Below are positions 52,809-61,286 of a stretch of 64,000 nucleotides of DNA, piece by piece. Source of the DNA: Robinsoniella peoriensis (GTDB lineage: Bacteria > Bacillota > Clostridia > Lachnospirales > Lachnospiraceae); the NCBI RefSeq assembly GCF_042680125.1, contig NZ_JBHTNY010000008.1, one strand, 5' to 3'. Below the pieces are notes generated by a model, which saw nothing but the letters and a program-made list of their open reading frames with translations, was not told the origin of the DNA and made no database searches. The translations under genes and the position numbers were made by a program. Every line of letters starts with the position of its first letter. Position 1 is the first letter of the stretch.

Positions 52809-53198
52809 ATGAGAAATTACAATTATCAGGAAGCGGTTAAAAATGACGTTATGGATTATATCAAAAATGAAATTGATTTCAAAGACTTTGACAATATCGA
52901 TGAATTAGAGGAGAAACTAAACGATGATCTTTTCACAGAAGATAGCGTAACAGGAAATGGTAGCGGGAGTTATACATTCAATACATATGAGGCAGAAGAA
53001 AACCTTTGCCACAATATAGCCTTATTAAAAGAAGCGTGCGAAGAGTTTGGTTCTGATATAAGGGAACTGGTACAAAAAGGTGCAGAAAGCTGTGATGTAA
53101 CGATTAGATGTTACTTATTAGGACAGGCAATTACCGAAGCAATGAAAGAAGTAGAATATGAGTTTGATGAAATATACGAAGAAGATGAAGAAGCGTAA
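52809..53198 (+). CDS. Hypothetical acidic protein
   Basis: 129 residues from ATG 52809. Very acidic, with EELEEKLNDDLFTEDSVTGN and a Glu-rich end (FDEIYEEDEEA). A GSGSYTF stretch and a later helix (RCYLLGQAITEAMKEVEYEF) look like a conserved small phage/plasmid protein family. Function unknown; expressed from the 52681 promoter. Confidence 0.7.
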   Translation: MRNYNYQEAVKNDVMDYIKNEIDFKDFDNIDELEEKLNDDLFTEDSVTGNGSGSYTFNTYEAEENLCHNIALLKEACEEFGSDIRELVQKGAESCDVTIRCYLLGQAITEAMKEVEYEFDEIYEEDEEA

Positions 53199-53440
53199 TA
53201 AATTAGACTAGTCAGCGGGGAAATATGGCTGTAGCATCAAAGCAAACTAGTCTTTATAGCTTGTGAAGTAGCAAGCATACAAAAAGAACGGACACAAAAA
53301 GGCGGAAAGCCTGCAAGCAATCCACCTTTAGGAATAGAAAAGACTTTAAGAGAGTTTTCTACTCACCATTGACAAGCTGAGTATATCAATCTAAAACAAT
53401 TCTTTCAAGTCTGAACATTCGTTCTCTATTCATGAAACAG

Positions 53441-53590
53441 ATAGAACATTGACAACTTTATGAGTGTACCCGGAACTATACGAATCACAGACCTAGCTAA
53501 CAGGGGCTAGTGACCCTAAGGCAGTGGTGGGAAAATTTGGAAGCGTAGGAGCGAATAAAGCGAATGCAGCCAAAAGAATCATACGGATAA
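53441..53590 (+). ncRNA. Conserved structured leader, copy 2
   Basis: Same block order as 50833-50985. Stems: ATCAC/GTGGT (53484-53488 with 53524-53528), hairpin GGG/CCC (53503-53516) with loop containing CTAGTG, and TTGG/CCAA (53537-53540 with 53570-53573). The last stem replaces CTGG/CCAG of copy 1 (C-G to U-A), a compensatory change. It precedes the ORF6N antirepressor gene. The remainder of 53199-53440 shows no gene. Confidence 0.65.
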
Positions 53591-53635
53591 TTACACCTTT
53601 ATTTAGTGTACAAAAAAATGAAAGGAAACGAAATT

Positions 53636-54400
53636 ATGGAGATAGTAAAAGTAGGGAAAAGTAATTTAAATGTAAAAACATGGAACGGACAAAGAATAGT
53701 AACATTTAAGGACGTTGATAGAGTGCACGAAAGGGCAAATGGCACAGCTCACCGAAATTTTAAGGAAAATAAAAAGCATCTGATTGAAAATGAAGATTAT
53801 TTTACATTGAAACCCACCGATATTGAAAAGGACGAATTTCGTCCATTAGGATTTGAAGAAGAGAAACCATCTAATAGAGGTACGATATATCTTACAGAAA
53901 GTGGTTATTTACTTGTCGTAAAGTCGTTCACGGATGATTTAGCCTGGAAAGTACAGCGTGATTTGGTTAACTGTTATTTTAAGCTGCAGGAGATAGCACA
54001 AGATAGTACAGAGGTTTCGATTATGCGTAAGGATTTATCCATAGCATTTGTTCAGATCAATAATATGGAGTCCATGCTAGAAGAACAACGCGAAGATATT
54101 AAGCTTACGATAACGGAACTGCAAAATGCCAGAAATGAATTAAAAAAAGTAATGGATAATATGACGCTAACCACAGTTCAACAGAATACAATACATATAG
54201 CAGCTAAAGACAGGGTTAATATTTTGTTAGGGGGAGCCCACAGTCCAGAATACAAGAAGAAATCAAGAATGTATTTTATTAATTTATGGAACAATTTAAA
54301 AGAGAGATTCGAATGTGGGAGCCGTTGGCAAGATCTGAATCCAAATTCATACATGGCTGCTATACAGTTTATTGAAAATTGGTCATATGATGCAAAGTAA
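53636..54400 (+). CDS. ORF6N/ORF6C phage antirepressor
   Basis: 254 residues from ATG 53636 (GAAAGGAAACGAAATT); the longer frame from 53606 has no ribosome site. Residues 1-100 show the ORF6N pattern (NVKTWNGQRIVTFKDVDRVH, GTIYLTESGYLLVVKSFTDD). A linking coiled coil leads to a C-terminal ORF6C-like domain (AKDRVNILLGGAHSPEYKKK). Antirepressor role by family; its leader carries the same RNA element as the 51018 gene. Confidence 0.8.
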   Translation: MEIVKVGKSNLNVKTWNGQRIVTFKDVDRVHERANGTAHRNFKENKKHLIENEDYFTLKPTDIEKDEFRPLGFEEEKPSNRGTIYLTESGYLLVVKSFTDDLAWKVQRDLVNCYFKLQEIAQDSTEVSIMRKDLSIAFVQINNMESMLEEQREDIKLTITELQNARNELKKVMDNMTLTTVQQNTIHIAAKDRVNILLGGAHSPEYKKKSRMYFINLWNNLKERFECGSRWQDLNPNSYMAAIQFIENWSYDAK

Positions 54401-54522
54401 TATATTGAAATAGCAAAGTGCATATGGCTTGTAGCAGTCAAATGTTACAAGCTGTTTTAGTGAAACTGAAAATGAATAAAACAAGTTTTTCATCTTAGAT
54501 TGGAGGAAAACATGAAAAAAAT

Positions 54523-54672
54523 ATGGACAGCATTCAATTCGAAAGCAGAACGGAAATTGTAGATCTTATGAAAGTAATTGATAAATATATAAAGCAAAAT
54601 CCAGCTGAGACACAGAATAAAACGGCAGAGAGATTCTTTGATCTGATGGATGTAATGTTAATGGAGTGGTAA
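54523..54672 (+). CDS. Short hypothetical protein
   Basis: 49 residues from ATG 54523. GGAGG lies 21 bases upstream, and an overlapping ATG at 54512 opens only a 16-codon frame, so the start is uncertain. Product (MDSIQFESRTEIVDLMKVID) is acidic and helical. Confidence 0.45.
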   Translation: MDSIQFESRTEIVDLMKVIDKYIKQNPAETQNKTAERFFDLMDVMLMEW

Positions 54673-54712
54673 CTTGTAAAGCCATTTTATTAGAATAAGA
54701 ATGGAGGAAAAT

Positions 54713-54934
54713 ATGAAAATTGTTACAAAGAAAAAAGCAATACAACTTGTAAGAACGGAAATAAGCAAACAGAAAGAATATAGAATTTCAGCACAAGAAC
54801 ACAATGAAGAATATGATAAATATTCTGCTTTTAATGCGGTATATGATTTTATTAGAGCATTTGAGTCGGCTGGAATTCTAAAGAAAATAGAACTGAATAT
54901 GCTATGGAAAGAGATGGAAGAATTAGTAAAATAA
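54713..54934 (+). CDS. Hypothetical small basic protein
   Basis: 73 residues from ATG 54713 with ATGGAGGAAAAT. Basic N-terminus and a helical body (FNAVYDFIRAFESAGILKKI). No family recognised. Part of the packed small-gene array. Confidence 0.6.
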   Translation: MKIVTKKKAIQLVRTEISKQKEYRISAQEHNEEYDKYSAFNAVYDFIRAFESAGILKKIELNMLWKEMEELVK

Positions 54935-54963
54935 AAAACCAATTTCAACGTAGGAGGTAAAAA

Positions 54964-55101
54964 ATGAAAATGGAATGGAAACTTTTTTGTACAGTAACTA
55001 TGGAAACATATTTCATTGAAGCGAATACACTTTGGGAAGCAAAGAAGAACTTAGCTGCTCAATTAAACCTTCCGCTTGAATGTATTGATGATTACAGATA
55101 A
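54964..55101 (+). CDS. Short hypothetical protein
   Basis: 45 residues from ATG 54964 with AGGAGGTAAAA. Product (MKMEWKLFCTVTMETYFIEA) is a mixed helical-strand peptide. Unknown function. Confidence 0.55.
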   Translation: MKMEWKLFCTVTMETYFIEANTLWEAKKNLAAQLNLPLECIDDYR

Positions 55102-55134
55102 AAGACCGATTTTATTATAGGGGGAGTGATAACT

Positions 55135-55455
55135 ATGTTTTGCAGAGAGAAAGCAAACGTTATAGCAAAGGAATTTTTGAATAAGGTTAATCCTGGTATG
55201 TGGGATGGCAAAGGAAAATGTATTAATGACTTTAGTACAGAAATTGTGACATATGACATTCAATCCGTGAATGGAAATGAATTAGACATATCTTTAGAAT
55301 ATGAAAAGAATGGTGATGAGTCCTGTTGGTGTCATTATTGCGAATTAAAGGATAAACAGACGGGTGATACAATAATTCCTTTACATGGTTACGGAATTGA
55401 TTCTGTAAATAACCTTGCGGATACTATTATGGATATTTGCAGCGAGGAAAATTAA
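55135..55455 (+). CDS. Hypothetical small protein
   Basis: 106 residues from ATG 55135, nearer the GGGGAGTG site than the GTG at 55126. Contains CHYCELKDKQTGD, a Cys pair in a beta-rich part. No family recognised. Confidence 0.6.
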   Translation: MFCREKANVIAKEFLNKVNPGMWDGKGKCINDFSTEIVTYDIQSVNGNELDISLEYEKNGDESCWCHYCELKDKQTGDTIIPLHGYGIDSVNNLADTIMDICSEEN

Positions 55456-55475
55456 TCTGATACGGAGGTAATATT

Positions 55476-56051
55476 ATGAGCGATTATTTACTATATGGAA
55501 CAAAAATGATAGAGAATGATGCAACCTTAAAGGATTTTGCACAGTCTGTATATGATAACATTCCAATGGAAGTAATTATGGAAGATTCAGAAGAACGCAG
55601 GGATTTTATATTAGAATCAGCTTCAGCGGCACTGGAAGATGATATAAATAGAACCGGCATTGATTATGAGGAATTACTTTATAAATACCGAAATGAATTT
55701 GGTGACTTATTCTACAGAATGTGGGACAGGGATTATAGAATGCCAACAATGGAATTCTTAGGCGAAGGATCGAAACAATTCTTCAATGATATTGTGTATT
55801 ACTATATAGACATTCATTACGATGAATTGACAGGTGTTAAAGAAAAGTCATGTAATGCCTTGGATATGAACCAGGATGATGACGAGACACAAGAAGAAAA
55901 GGACTACTATGTGTCGTATAGTGGAAGCAATATTGTTAATGCAAAAAATTCTGAAAAAGCTTGCGAGTTGGCATTGAACGAATTAAGTATATATGAAATA
56001 AACGCATATCCATTGAATGGAAAGGGAGAAATAGACATATGTGGAGATTAG
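55476..56051 (+). CDS. Hypothetical acidic protein
   Basis: 191 residues from ATG 55476, strongly acidic (EDSEERRDFILESASAALED, DQDDDETQEEKDYY-like end). The C-terminal 60 residues form a small domain starting around YYVSYSGSNIVNAKNSEKA. Function unknown. The overlapping GTG reading at its end is not counted. Confidence 0.65.
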   Translation: MSDYLLYGTKMIENDATLKDFAQSVYDNIPMEVIMEDSEERRDFILESASAALEDDINRTGIDYEELLYKYRNEFGDLFYRMWDRDYRMPTMEFLGEGSKQFFNDIVYYYIDIHYDELTGVKEKSCNALDMNQDDDETQEEKDYYVSYSGSNIVNAKNSEKACELALNELSIYEINAYPLNGKGEIDICGD

Positions 56052-56088
56052 TATGCGGATAAAACACGAATTTTATAGACAGGAGGAT

Positions 56089-56280
56089 ATGAATATGGAT
56101 AATACAATGTTATACAATGCAGAAGAAGTAGCATGTAACTTTTATGGTTGGTTAATTGAAATGAACTATTGTGATAAGGATGATAAAATAGAAGATTTAG
56201 AAGATATGATAAAAGATTTTCGCAATATTCAGAATGTAGCACCAAAGTTATTTAATTTACTTAGGTCTATCAGCGGATGA
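56089..56280 (+). CDS. Hypothetical small acidic protein
   Basis: 63 residues from ATG 56089 (AGACAGGAGGAT). Acidic, helical (EEVACNFYGWLIEMNYCDKD). The frame could be extended to GTG 56041, inside the previous gene. Unknown function. Confidence 0.6.
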   Translation: MNMDNTMLYNAEEVACNFYGWLIEMNYCDKDDKIEDLEDMIKDFRNIQNVAPKLFNLLRSISG

Positions 56281-56313
56281 AACGGATATTTTGAGTGATT
56301 GGAGGAAATTAGA

Positions 56314-56505
56314 ATGATAAATATTATCAAAGCAGGAACATATAAAGTAGAAATTGAATTCACTTTAGAAGAAGATACAAATGAGACGGAACTGGACAAT
56401 ATTTTCGAGGATGCGATGTATAACAGTTTCAATGACATTTCATCAAGTGATATTGGAGAATATATTCCGGTTAATGAAGAAGATAGGAAAACTATTATGG
56501 TATAA
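56314..56505 (+). CDS. Hypothetical small acidic protein
   Basis: 63 residues from ATG 56314, with ATTGGAGGAAATTAGA. Strongly acidic (KVEIEFTLEEDTNETELDNI). No family recognised. Confidence 0.6.
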   Translation: MINIIKAGTYKVEIEFTLEEDTNETELDNIFEDAMYNSFNDISSSDIGEYIPVNEEDRKTIMV

Positions 56506-56540
56506 AAGAACGTATTTGAAGGGAAATATGGAGGAAATTT

Positions 56541-56837
56541 ATGAGAGCTACAATATACGCACCAGGAATAAGAATAGAAATAACAGATCCAAACAAAGTA
56601 AATATTGTCTGTGATATGATTGATATTATTTTGGATACAATCTTTTATGATACTAAATTAAAAAATGACGTTATGACCATTCATGATAAAAGTGGAGATT
56701 GTATTGTGGAAGCGATATTAAAGCATAATCCTGAAAATGGAATAATGAAGGGTTTTAGTATACGGAATAAGTGGTATTGTCTTCCAGATGCTAAAGATAG
56801 TGTACATAATATAATAACTGAGATAGTCAAGGAGTAA
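56541..56837 (+). CDS. Hypothetical small protein
   Basis: 98 residues from ATG 56541, TATGGAGGAAATTT upstream. Beta-rich start (RATIYAPGIRIEITDPNKVN), short helices after. No family recognised. Confidence 0.6.
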   Translation: MRATIYAPGIRIEITDPNKVNIVCDMIDIILDTIFYDTKLKNDVMTIHDKSGDCIVEAILKHNPENGIMKGFSIRNKWYCLPDAKDSVHNIITEIVKE

Positions 56838-56849
56838 AGGTGCCAAATT

Positions 56850-57251
56850 ATGAAAATACCGAAAAATACAGAATGTTTTATTTATTACAATGCTAATCCT
56901 AAAAACAGAAAAACTACAGATTGTGTAGTAAGAGCTTTATGTACAGTATTGGAGCAGGATTACAACGATACAGTCATGGAATTGGCGCAGTTCCAGTGTG
57001 AAACAGGATATGATCCGTCAGAAACACCGTCTATTGACATGTATATGTCGAGCAAAGGTTGGAAGAAAATGAAACAGCCAAGAAAAGCGGACAATACGAA
57101 ATATACCGGCAAGGAATTTGTAGATACTTTCAAAGGTGTATGTGCTGCTAATATTGGTGGACATCACATTGTAGCAATTAAGGATAGGAAAATCCTTGAT
57201 ATCTGGGATAGTTCCGATGGATGCATCGGAAATTACTGGGTAAAGGAATAG
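56850..57251 (+). CDS. Papain-like cysteine-peptidase-fold protein
   Basis: 133 residues. A Cys in a helix start (TTDCVVRALCTVL, near residue 24), then GGHHIVAIKDRKILDIWDSS supplying His and Asp in the usual order of papain-like or C39-like folds. The triad looks present, but many phage relatives of this type are inactive or deubiquitinase-like. Function unknown; possible peptidase or host-modifier. Packed in the small-gene array. Confidence 0.6.
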   Translation: MKIPKNTECFIYYNANPKNRKTTDCVVRALCTVLEQDYNDTVMELAQFQCETGYDPSETPSIDMYMSSKGWKKMKQPRKADNTKYTGKEFVDTFKGVCAANIGGHHIVAIKDRKILDIWDSSDGCIGNYWVKE

Positions 57252-57292
57252 AAACACAGTTATATGGGGATGAAGATTGGAGAAAGAAAATT

Positions 57293-57640
57293 ATGAATAA
57301 ATTAAGAGTATGGTGGATTCCGCAAGTCGGAATGGATAATACATTTTATGTGCCGGTAAATACTCCAGAAGAAGGAAAGAGATTATTAGACACTTTGGCT
57401 GCATATGACTTGTTCCAGCTCACAAACAATGTAAAACCCGATTTTTGTAATACAGGTGGTTTGCAGATGTGGGATAAAGAGGAACAGGAATGGAATAATT
57501 GGTTTATTGAAACAGAAGAAGATTATTTTGACACTATAGACAAATACTGCGAATCGGATATATGTGAACAAAAGGAGGCATTAGAAGCATTTAGTAAGGA
57601 AATCTTAGGTCAGATTGATTATAGTAAACTGCCCAAATAG
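57293..57640 (+). CDS. Conserved small protein (MRVWWIPQ-type)
   Basis: 115 residues from ATG 57293 (AGAAAGAAAATT). The pattern NKLRVWWIPQVGMDNTFYVP, LAAYDLFQLTNNVKPDFCNT and GGLQMWDKE is familiar from phages and plasmids of Firmicutes, where some members are labelled superinfection exclusion proteins. I cannot confirm that role from sequence. Confidence 0.65.
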   Translation: MNKLRVWWIPQVGMDNTFYVPVNTPEEGKRLLDTLAAYDLFQLTNNVKPDFCNTGGLQMWDKEEQEWNNWFIETEEDYFDTIDKYCESDICEQKEALEAFSKEILGQIDYSKLPK

Positions 57641-57675
57641 TAAGATGAAATCTACATTTAAAAGGAGTGATAATC

Positions 57676-58014
57676 ATGAAGAATAAAACATATAAAATAT
57701 CATTATTAATATTAGCCGTAATAGCACTAATTATCTTATCATCATTTCCAGTTCAGGCTAAGAAAGCGAAAACACGAACATCATCAGGGACGTATTACAA
57801 TTACATGACAATCATAACAAAGGACGGTAATGAATGGCTGCTCACTGATAGGCAATCAAAGAGAAACCCATATCTAAGATGGGATAAGAAACATAAAGTG
57901 TACAAGGCAAGGTTCAAAGATGGGCAGAAAGTAGAGGTTACTTTCAACACAAAAGGAACCAAAAAGAAATCTGATGACCGAATTATTTCTGTCAGGATAG
58001 TAAAGGGGAAATAA
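57676..58014 (+). CDS. Secreted/lipoprotein-like small protein
   Basis: 112 residues from ATG 57676 (AAAGGAGTGATAATC). A basic start, a hydrophobic stretch (ISLLILAVIALIILSSF) and an AQA-type cut site (PVQAKKAK) form a signal peptide. The mature part is small, basic and beta-rich (RIISVRIVKGK). Likely exported or membrane-bound by the host. Function unknown. Confidence 0.7.
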   Translation: MKNKTYKISLLILAVIALIILSSFPVQAKKAKTRTSSGTYYNYMTIITKDGNEWLLTDRQSKRNPYLRWDKKHKVYKARFKDGQKVEVTFNTKGTKKKSDDRIISVRIVKGK

Positions 58015-58018
58015 GAGT

Positions 58019-58261
58019 ATGACGAAGGATGAAAATAAGAAATGTGAGAAGTTAATGGACTATGCTATTCAAAAAGGAAAAGATGTTAAAGAAGAATTTG
58101 CCTTATATGAAGAATTGCTGAAGCAGAATGAGGAAGTAAAAGCAGCTTTAGAACAGAGAAAAGCAGACCAGCATTATGGGGAAATAGTGGGAATCAGTCA
58201 ATTTCTCACTTCTTTGGGGTTCCACCATGAAAAGATGAAACAACTTTACAATTTGATATAA
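58019..58261 (+). CDS. Hypothetical small helical protein
   Basis: 80 residues from ATG 58019, 4 bases after the preceding stop. Lys/Glu-rich, helical (FALYEELLKQNEEVKAALEQ). No family recognised. Confidence 0.6.
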   Translation: MTKDENKKCEKLMDYAIQKGKDVKEEFALYEELLKQNEEVKAALEQRKADQHYGEIVGISQFLTSLGFHHEKMKQLYNLI

Positions 58262-58273
58262 GGGAGCAGAAGA

Positions 58274-58591
58274 ATGATGATAGCAGCGGAATACGATTAT
58301 TATACATTGGATCAAGCAAGGGAGATCTTGCAGCAACAGCGCCATCATGAATGGTTAGTTACCCGAAAGAAACTTAAAAGAATCAAAAGAAAGCAAAGGA
58401 AGCGTAAAATATATTATGCAAAACAAAAACTATTGGCAGCTTTAGTTCTGTTCATCGGACTAGTGGCTGCTATTTTATTGCCCGGAACAGAGGGGAACAC
58501 ATTGGCTGCATTCTTATGGATAGTAGGTATTCCACTGTTTCTTAGTAAGAAAAAGTGGCTAGTTAACGATTATTGGGAGGAATGCAGATGA
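58274..58591 (+). CDS. Two-pass membrane protein
   Basis: 105 residues. A very basic region (KKLKRIKRKQRKRKIYYAKQ) precedes two hydrophobic segments (LLAALVLFIGLVAAILL and LAAFLWIVGIPLFL). Likely in the host membrane with the basic part inside. Stop overlaps the next start (ATGA). Function unknown. Confidence 0.65.
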   Translation: MMIAAEYDYYTLDQAREILQQQRHHEWLVTRKKLKRIKRKQRKRKIYYAKQKLLAALVLFIGLVAAILLPGTEGNTLAAFLWIVGIPLFLSKKKWLVNDYWEECR

Positions 58592-59022
58592 TGATGGTTA
58601 AATATGTGTTGGTTATTTCACAATATTATCATTCATATATACAGAAAGTGTGTATGGTACAAGCTGATTTTATAAGCAGTGCGAGAGGCATGATAGAGGA
58701 ACTGGAAAAGTACAAGAGGTATCCAGAGGAAAAGAAAACGAGACAGGTATATTACGGTGATTTAAGTGAAGAGTATGAAGAGAGAACAGAGAGAGTATTG
58801 AGGAATGGCGGAAGGATCAACCTCAATGATGCAGGGGATATCTACTTTGAGTTAAGTGATTCGCTTAATCATTTACTTCTTGAAATAAAGGAATATGAGG
58901 AAAAAGGCAGAAAAAGCTATGGATGCAATAAAAGAGATAAAAGAATTATGAATGCCATTGAAGAACATCACGATAGCGATGCGATTATAAACATTATTAA
59001 AAAGTATTTTGTAATACTATAA
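58588..59022 (+). CDS. Hypothetical helical protein
   Basis: 144 residues from ATG 58588, overlapping the preceding stop by 4. Mostly helical with charged middle (MIEELEKYKRYPEEKKTRQV). No family recognised; coupled with the membrane protein, so the two may act together. Confidence 0.65.
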   Translation: MMMVKYVLVISQYYHSYIQKVCMVQADFISSARGMIEELEKYKRYPEEKKTRQVYYGDLSEEYEERTERVLRNGGRINLNDAGDIYFELSDSLNHLLLEIKEYEEKGRKSYGCNKRDKRIMNAIEEHHDSDAIINIIKKYFVIL

Positions 59023-59045
59023 AATACAATTTAGGAGGTATAGAT

Positions 59046-59210
59046 ATGGATTTTTATGATTGTCCTTATGTACAAGTTATACCATTTCGTAACGGAAACG
59101 AATATGACGAAGGATACGGATGCATGGTTACTCGATCGGAATGCATGTGTTGCGGATGTAAAATAAGTCAGGAGGAAGCGGAGCGTTTGCTTTCTCTTCA
59201 GGAAGATTAA
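59046..59210 (+). CDS. Small Cys-rich protein
   Basis: 54 residues from ATG 59046, AGGAGGTATAGAT upstream. Cysteines in a zinc-like arrangement: C near 6, CMVTRSECMCCGC at 28-40. Likely one zinc site. Function unknown. Confidence 0.6.
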   Translation: MDFYDCPYVQVIPFRNGNEYDEGYGCMVTRSECMCCGCKISQEEAERLLSLQED

Positions 59211-59332
59211 AATTCGCATTTAATGCGGTGTAATAACTTATTTAAAAAATCATGGGATCGTGATATAATGTAACATAAATATAAAATAATGAAGAAAGTT
59301 ATTAATTTAGACGTAGAAAGGAGAATTATTAA

Positions 59333-59608
59333 ATGGATTTAAAAGTAGGAAGAAACGTTTTTAATATAACAGAAGATGATTTAATTCTTGACAATGGAGC
59401 ATGTTATCAAATTATCACTAAGGAAATTGGAAGTGGATGGAATAAATACGCTCCAGTTATGAGTAAGAAACTTTTCAATGAACTTAAAAAGCGTGAGTTT
59501 GTTTTTTCTAGTGATGAACTTAAAGCAAGTGCAGAAAAGCGCTATAATAGTTGTGGACTTACATATTGGAAATTTAATATTACTAAGATGGAAAGAGAAG
59601 GATATTAG
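59333..59608 (+). CDS. Hypothetical small protein
   Basis: 91 residues from ATG 59333, GAAAGGAGAATTATTAA upstream. Beta-rich N-terminus (VGRNVFNITEDDLILDNGAC) then a helical-loop C-terminus. A TATAAT-type box near 59263 may be its promoter. No family recognised. Confidence 0.65.
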   Translation: MDLKVGRNVFNITEDDLILDNGACYQIITKEIGSGWNKYAPVMSKKLFNELKKREFVFSSDELKASAEKRYNSCGLTYWKFNITKMEREGY

Positions 59609-59677
59609 GAGTAGTCGGTATTGATAAACAAATTGTAAATGTAAAACATACGAAATGTTGCTTTTAAAGGAGAATTA

Positions 59678-59821
59678 ATGGAAAAATTTATGAATGCACC
59701 GGAGCCAATAGAGGATTATGCAGTAGACATCCGGAACGCATATAAAGAGATTCAGGACATAAAGGCAGTTGCTAGACAATACTGCCTAACAGTAAAGGAA
59801 GTAAGAATAAAATTAAAATAA
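59678..59821 (+). CDS. Short hypothetical protein
   Basis: 47 residues from ATG 59678 (AAAGGAGAATTA). Basic, helical (RNAYKEIQDIKAVARQYCLT). Unknown function. Confidence 0.5.
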   Translation: MEKFMNAPEPIEDYAVDIRNAYKEIQDIKAVARQYCLTVKEVRIKLK

Positions 59822-59840
59822 AAATCAGGAGGAAAGAGCT

Positions 59841-60014
59841 ATGAGCGGATTATTAGTGTTTATTTGTGTTGTATGTTTAATTTATCAGGGAGTTAAAGAG
59901 GCTATGCAGCCAAGAAGAAAGGCTATACAAAAGTGGGATCTATATGAACAGGACTTGAGGAGATGTTCTAATGAGCAGATTGATAAGAACTGGACTAATG
60001 GTAAGTATTATTGA
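59841..60014 (+). CDS. Small membrane protein
   Basis: 57 residues from ATG 59841 (AGGAGGAAAGAGCT). N-terminal hydrophobic stretch (GLLVFICVVCLIYQGV), then a basic, acidic tail. Last gene before a terminator. Unknown function. Confidence 0.55.
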   Translation: MSGLLVFICVVCLIYQGVKEAMQPRRKAIQKWDLYEQDLRRCSNEQIDKNWTNGKYY

Positions 60015-60027
60015 TTAGTATGGGTAG

Positions 60028-60063
60028 AAGCTATTCACGATAAGCGGTGAGTAGCTTTTTTTG
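60028..60063 (+). terminator. Rho-independent terminator of the small-gene array
   Basis: GCTATTCAC/GTGAGTAGC stem followed by TTTTTTT. Closes the array of small genes. Confidence 0.8.
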
Positions 60064-60104
60064 TAATAATATAATTATCTAGCTATAAGGAGGAATATGT
60101 TGTT

Positions 60105-61046
60105 ATGCGTGATCACCCAAAGAGAAAAACTATAAAAGAAGAAGTGAGAGAAGAGATAAATTCAGAAAGCTGCAAGGGGGAGGAGCCTAAAAGGTGTAAA
60201 AATGGAGAAATTAAGAAATCAGGTGGCGATAGAAAATCGGGAAAGTCATGCACAACAGAACCGTTTAGGAGCCAGGAAGAGCTACAGTCAGCGAGAAGAT
60301 ACTTCAGAGAAAAAGCAGAGATAGCCGAAAGAGAAGGCAGAATAAAGGATATTATTAGATGGTATCGGAATTATGCCCTATTTGTAACAGGGATTAATAC
60401 GGCCCTCCGTATCTCTGACATATTAAATATTAAATGGGAAGATATCCTGGACAGCAGCAGTGAGTTTTATGATAAGTTTAGACCAAAGGAGAAAAAGACA
60501 CATAAATTTAATGTAAAGTTTATAGTTCCAGATATCCAGGAAGGGATTTACTTATATAAAGAAGCAATTGAAAAAAGTGGATTATGTATTCATCGAGAGG
60601 AATATGTATTTAAATCTTCAGGGAGAGCCACAATGACAGCCGCAAATGTTACGGATATATTAAAAAAAATGGCTCAGGAGTGCGGATTTAAGTTTAATAT
60701 AAATACGCATACAATGAGGAAAACATTTGCATATTGGTATTTAATGATTTATAGAAATGATGTATATGCAATTGATGAATTAGCGGCTATGCTTAATCAT
60801 GACTCAATAAAAACAACTCTTCGTTATGCGGGCTTTACGGAAGACGGGTTTATGAAAAGGCAGTTGGGGGTGAGTGAATTCTATAAAAATTTAGATAAAT
60901 CAATCATGGTTATTGATACGGATATTGTATCATGCTCTTTTTCTAAGATAAAAGAATTAACTGAATTGGCTTACAAGCAAGGAGCAACCCCTAGTGCTGA
61001 TGATATGGATTGTTTAATAGATCTGCTCAAAGAAATAGTTTACTAG
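60105..61046 (+). CDS. Tyrosine recombinase/integrase
   Basis: 313 residues from ATG 60105. Arg in INTALRISDILNIKW, Lys in the following sheet, HxxR in INTHTMRKTFAYW, then MLNHDSIKTTLRYAGF holding the His/Trp position and Tyr. Catalytic residues look complete. N-terminal 60 residues are basic and low in structure. It could be the phage integrase or an invertase. It is separated from the MrpR-like gene by an orphan toxin gene. Confidence 0.8.
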   Translation: MRDHPKRKTIKEEVREEINSESCKGEEPKRCKNGEIKKSGGDRKSGKSCTTEPFRSQEELQSARRYFREKAEIAEREGRIKDIIRWYRNYALFVTGINTALRISDILNIKWEDILDSSSEFYDKFRPKEKKTHKFNVKFIVPDIQEGIYLYKEAIEKSGLCIHREEYVFKSSGRATMTAANVTDILKKMAQECGFKFNINTHTMRKTFAYWYLMIYRNDVYAIDELAAMLNHDSIKTTLRYAGFTEDGFMKRQLGVSEFYKNLDKSIMVIDTDIVSCSFSKIKELTELAYKQGATPSADDMDCLIDLLKEIVY

Positions 61047-61076
61047 TGATAGTTTTAGTAAAAACAAAATCTAAAC

Positions 61077-61152
61077 GAAAATAAATAATTTACCCATTGA
61101 CATGCTTCCAGAAGTGTGATATATTTATTACAACGAAGAGAAAATAAATAAT
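61077..61152 (+). promoter_or_regulatory. Promoter bracketed by two GAAAATAAATAAT operators
   Basis: Copies at 61077-61089 and 61140-61152. Between them TTGACA (61097-61102), 17-base spacer, TATATT (61120-61125). The same layout occurs at 46544-46622 on the minus strand. Directs the MazF/MrpR-like operon. Confidence 0.7.
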
Positions 61153-61214
61153 ATAAACGGAGAAAAACAACATATGGGCCATAATTATTGAATTAAAATT
61201 GGAGGATATTTTAA

Positions 61215-61286
61215 ATGAAAACTTCTTCAGTATTATATAAAATTAATTCAAAAGAGAGGGAAGGATATGAATTTGACACAAGCTGA
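61215..61286 (+). CDS. Leader peptide upstream of the MazF gene
   Basis: 23 codons from ATG 61215 with ATTGGAGGATATTTTAA, ending 20 bases inside the MazF gene. The overlap allows translational coupling. Could be a very short antitoxin, but the length is unusual. Confidence 0.4.
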   Translation: MKTSSVLYKINSKEREGYEFDTS

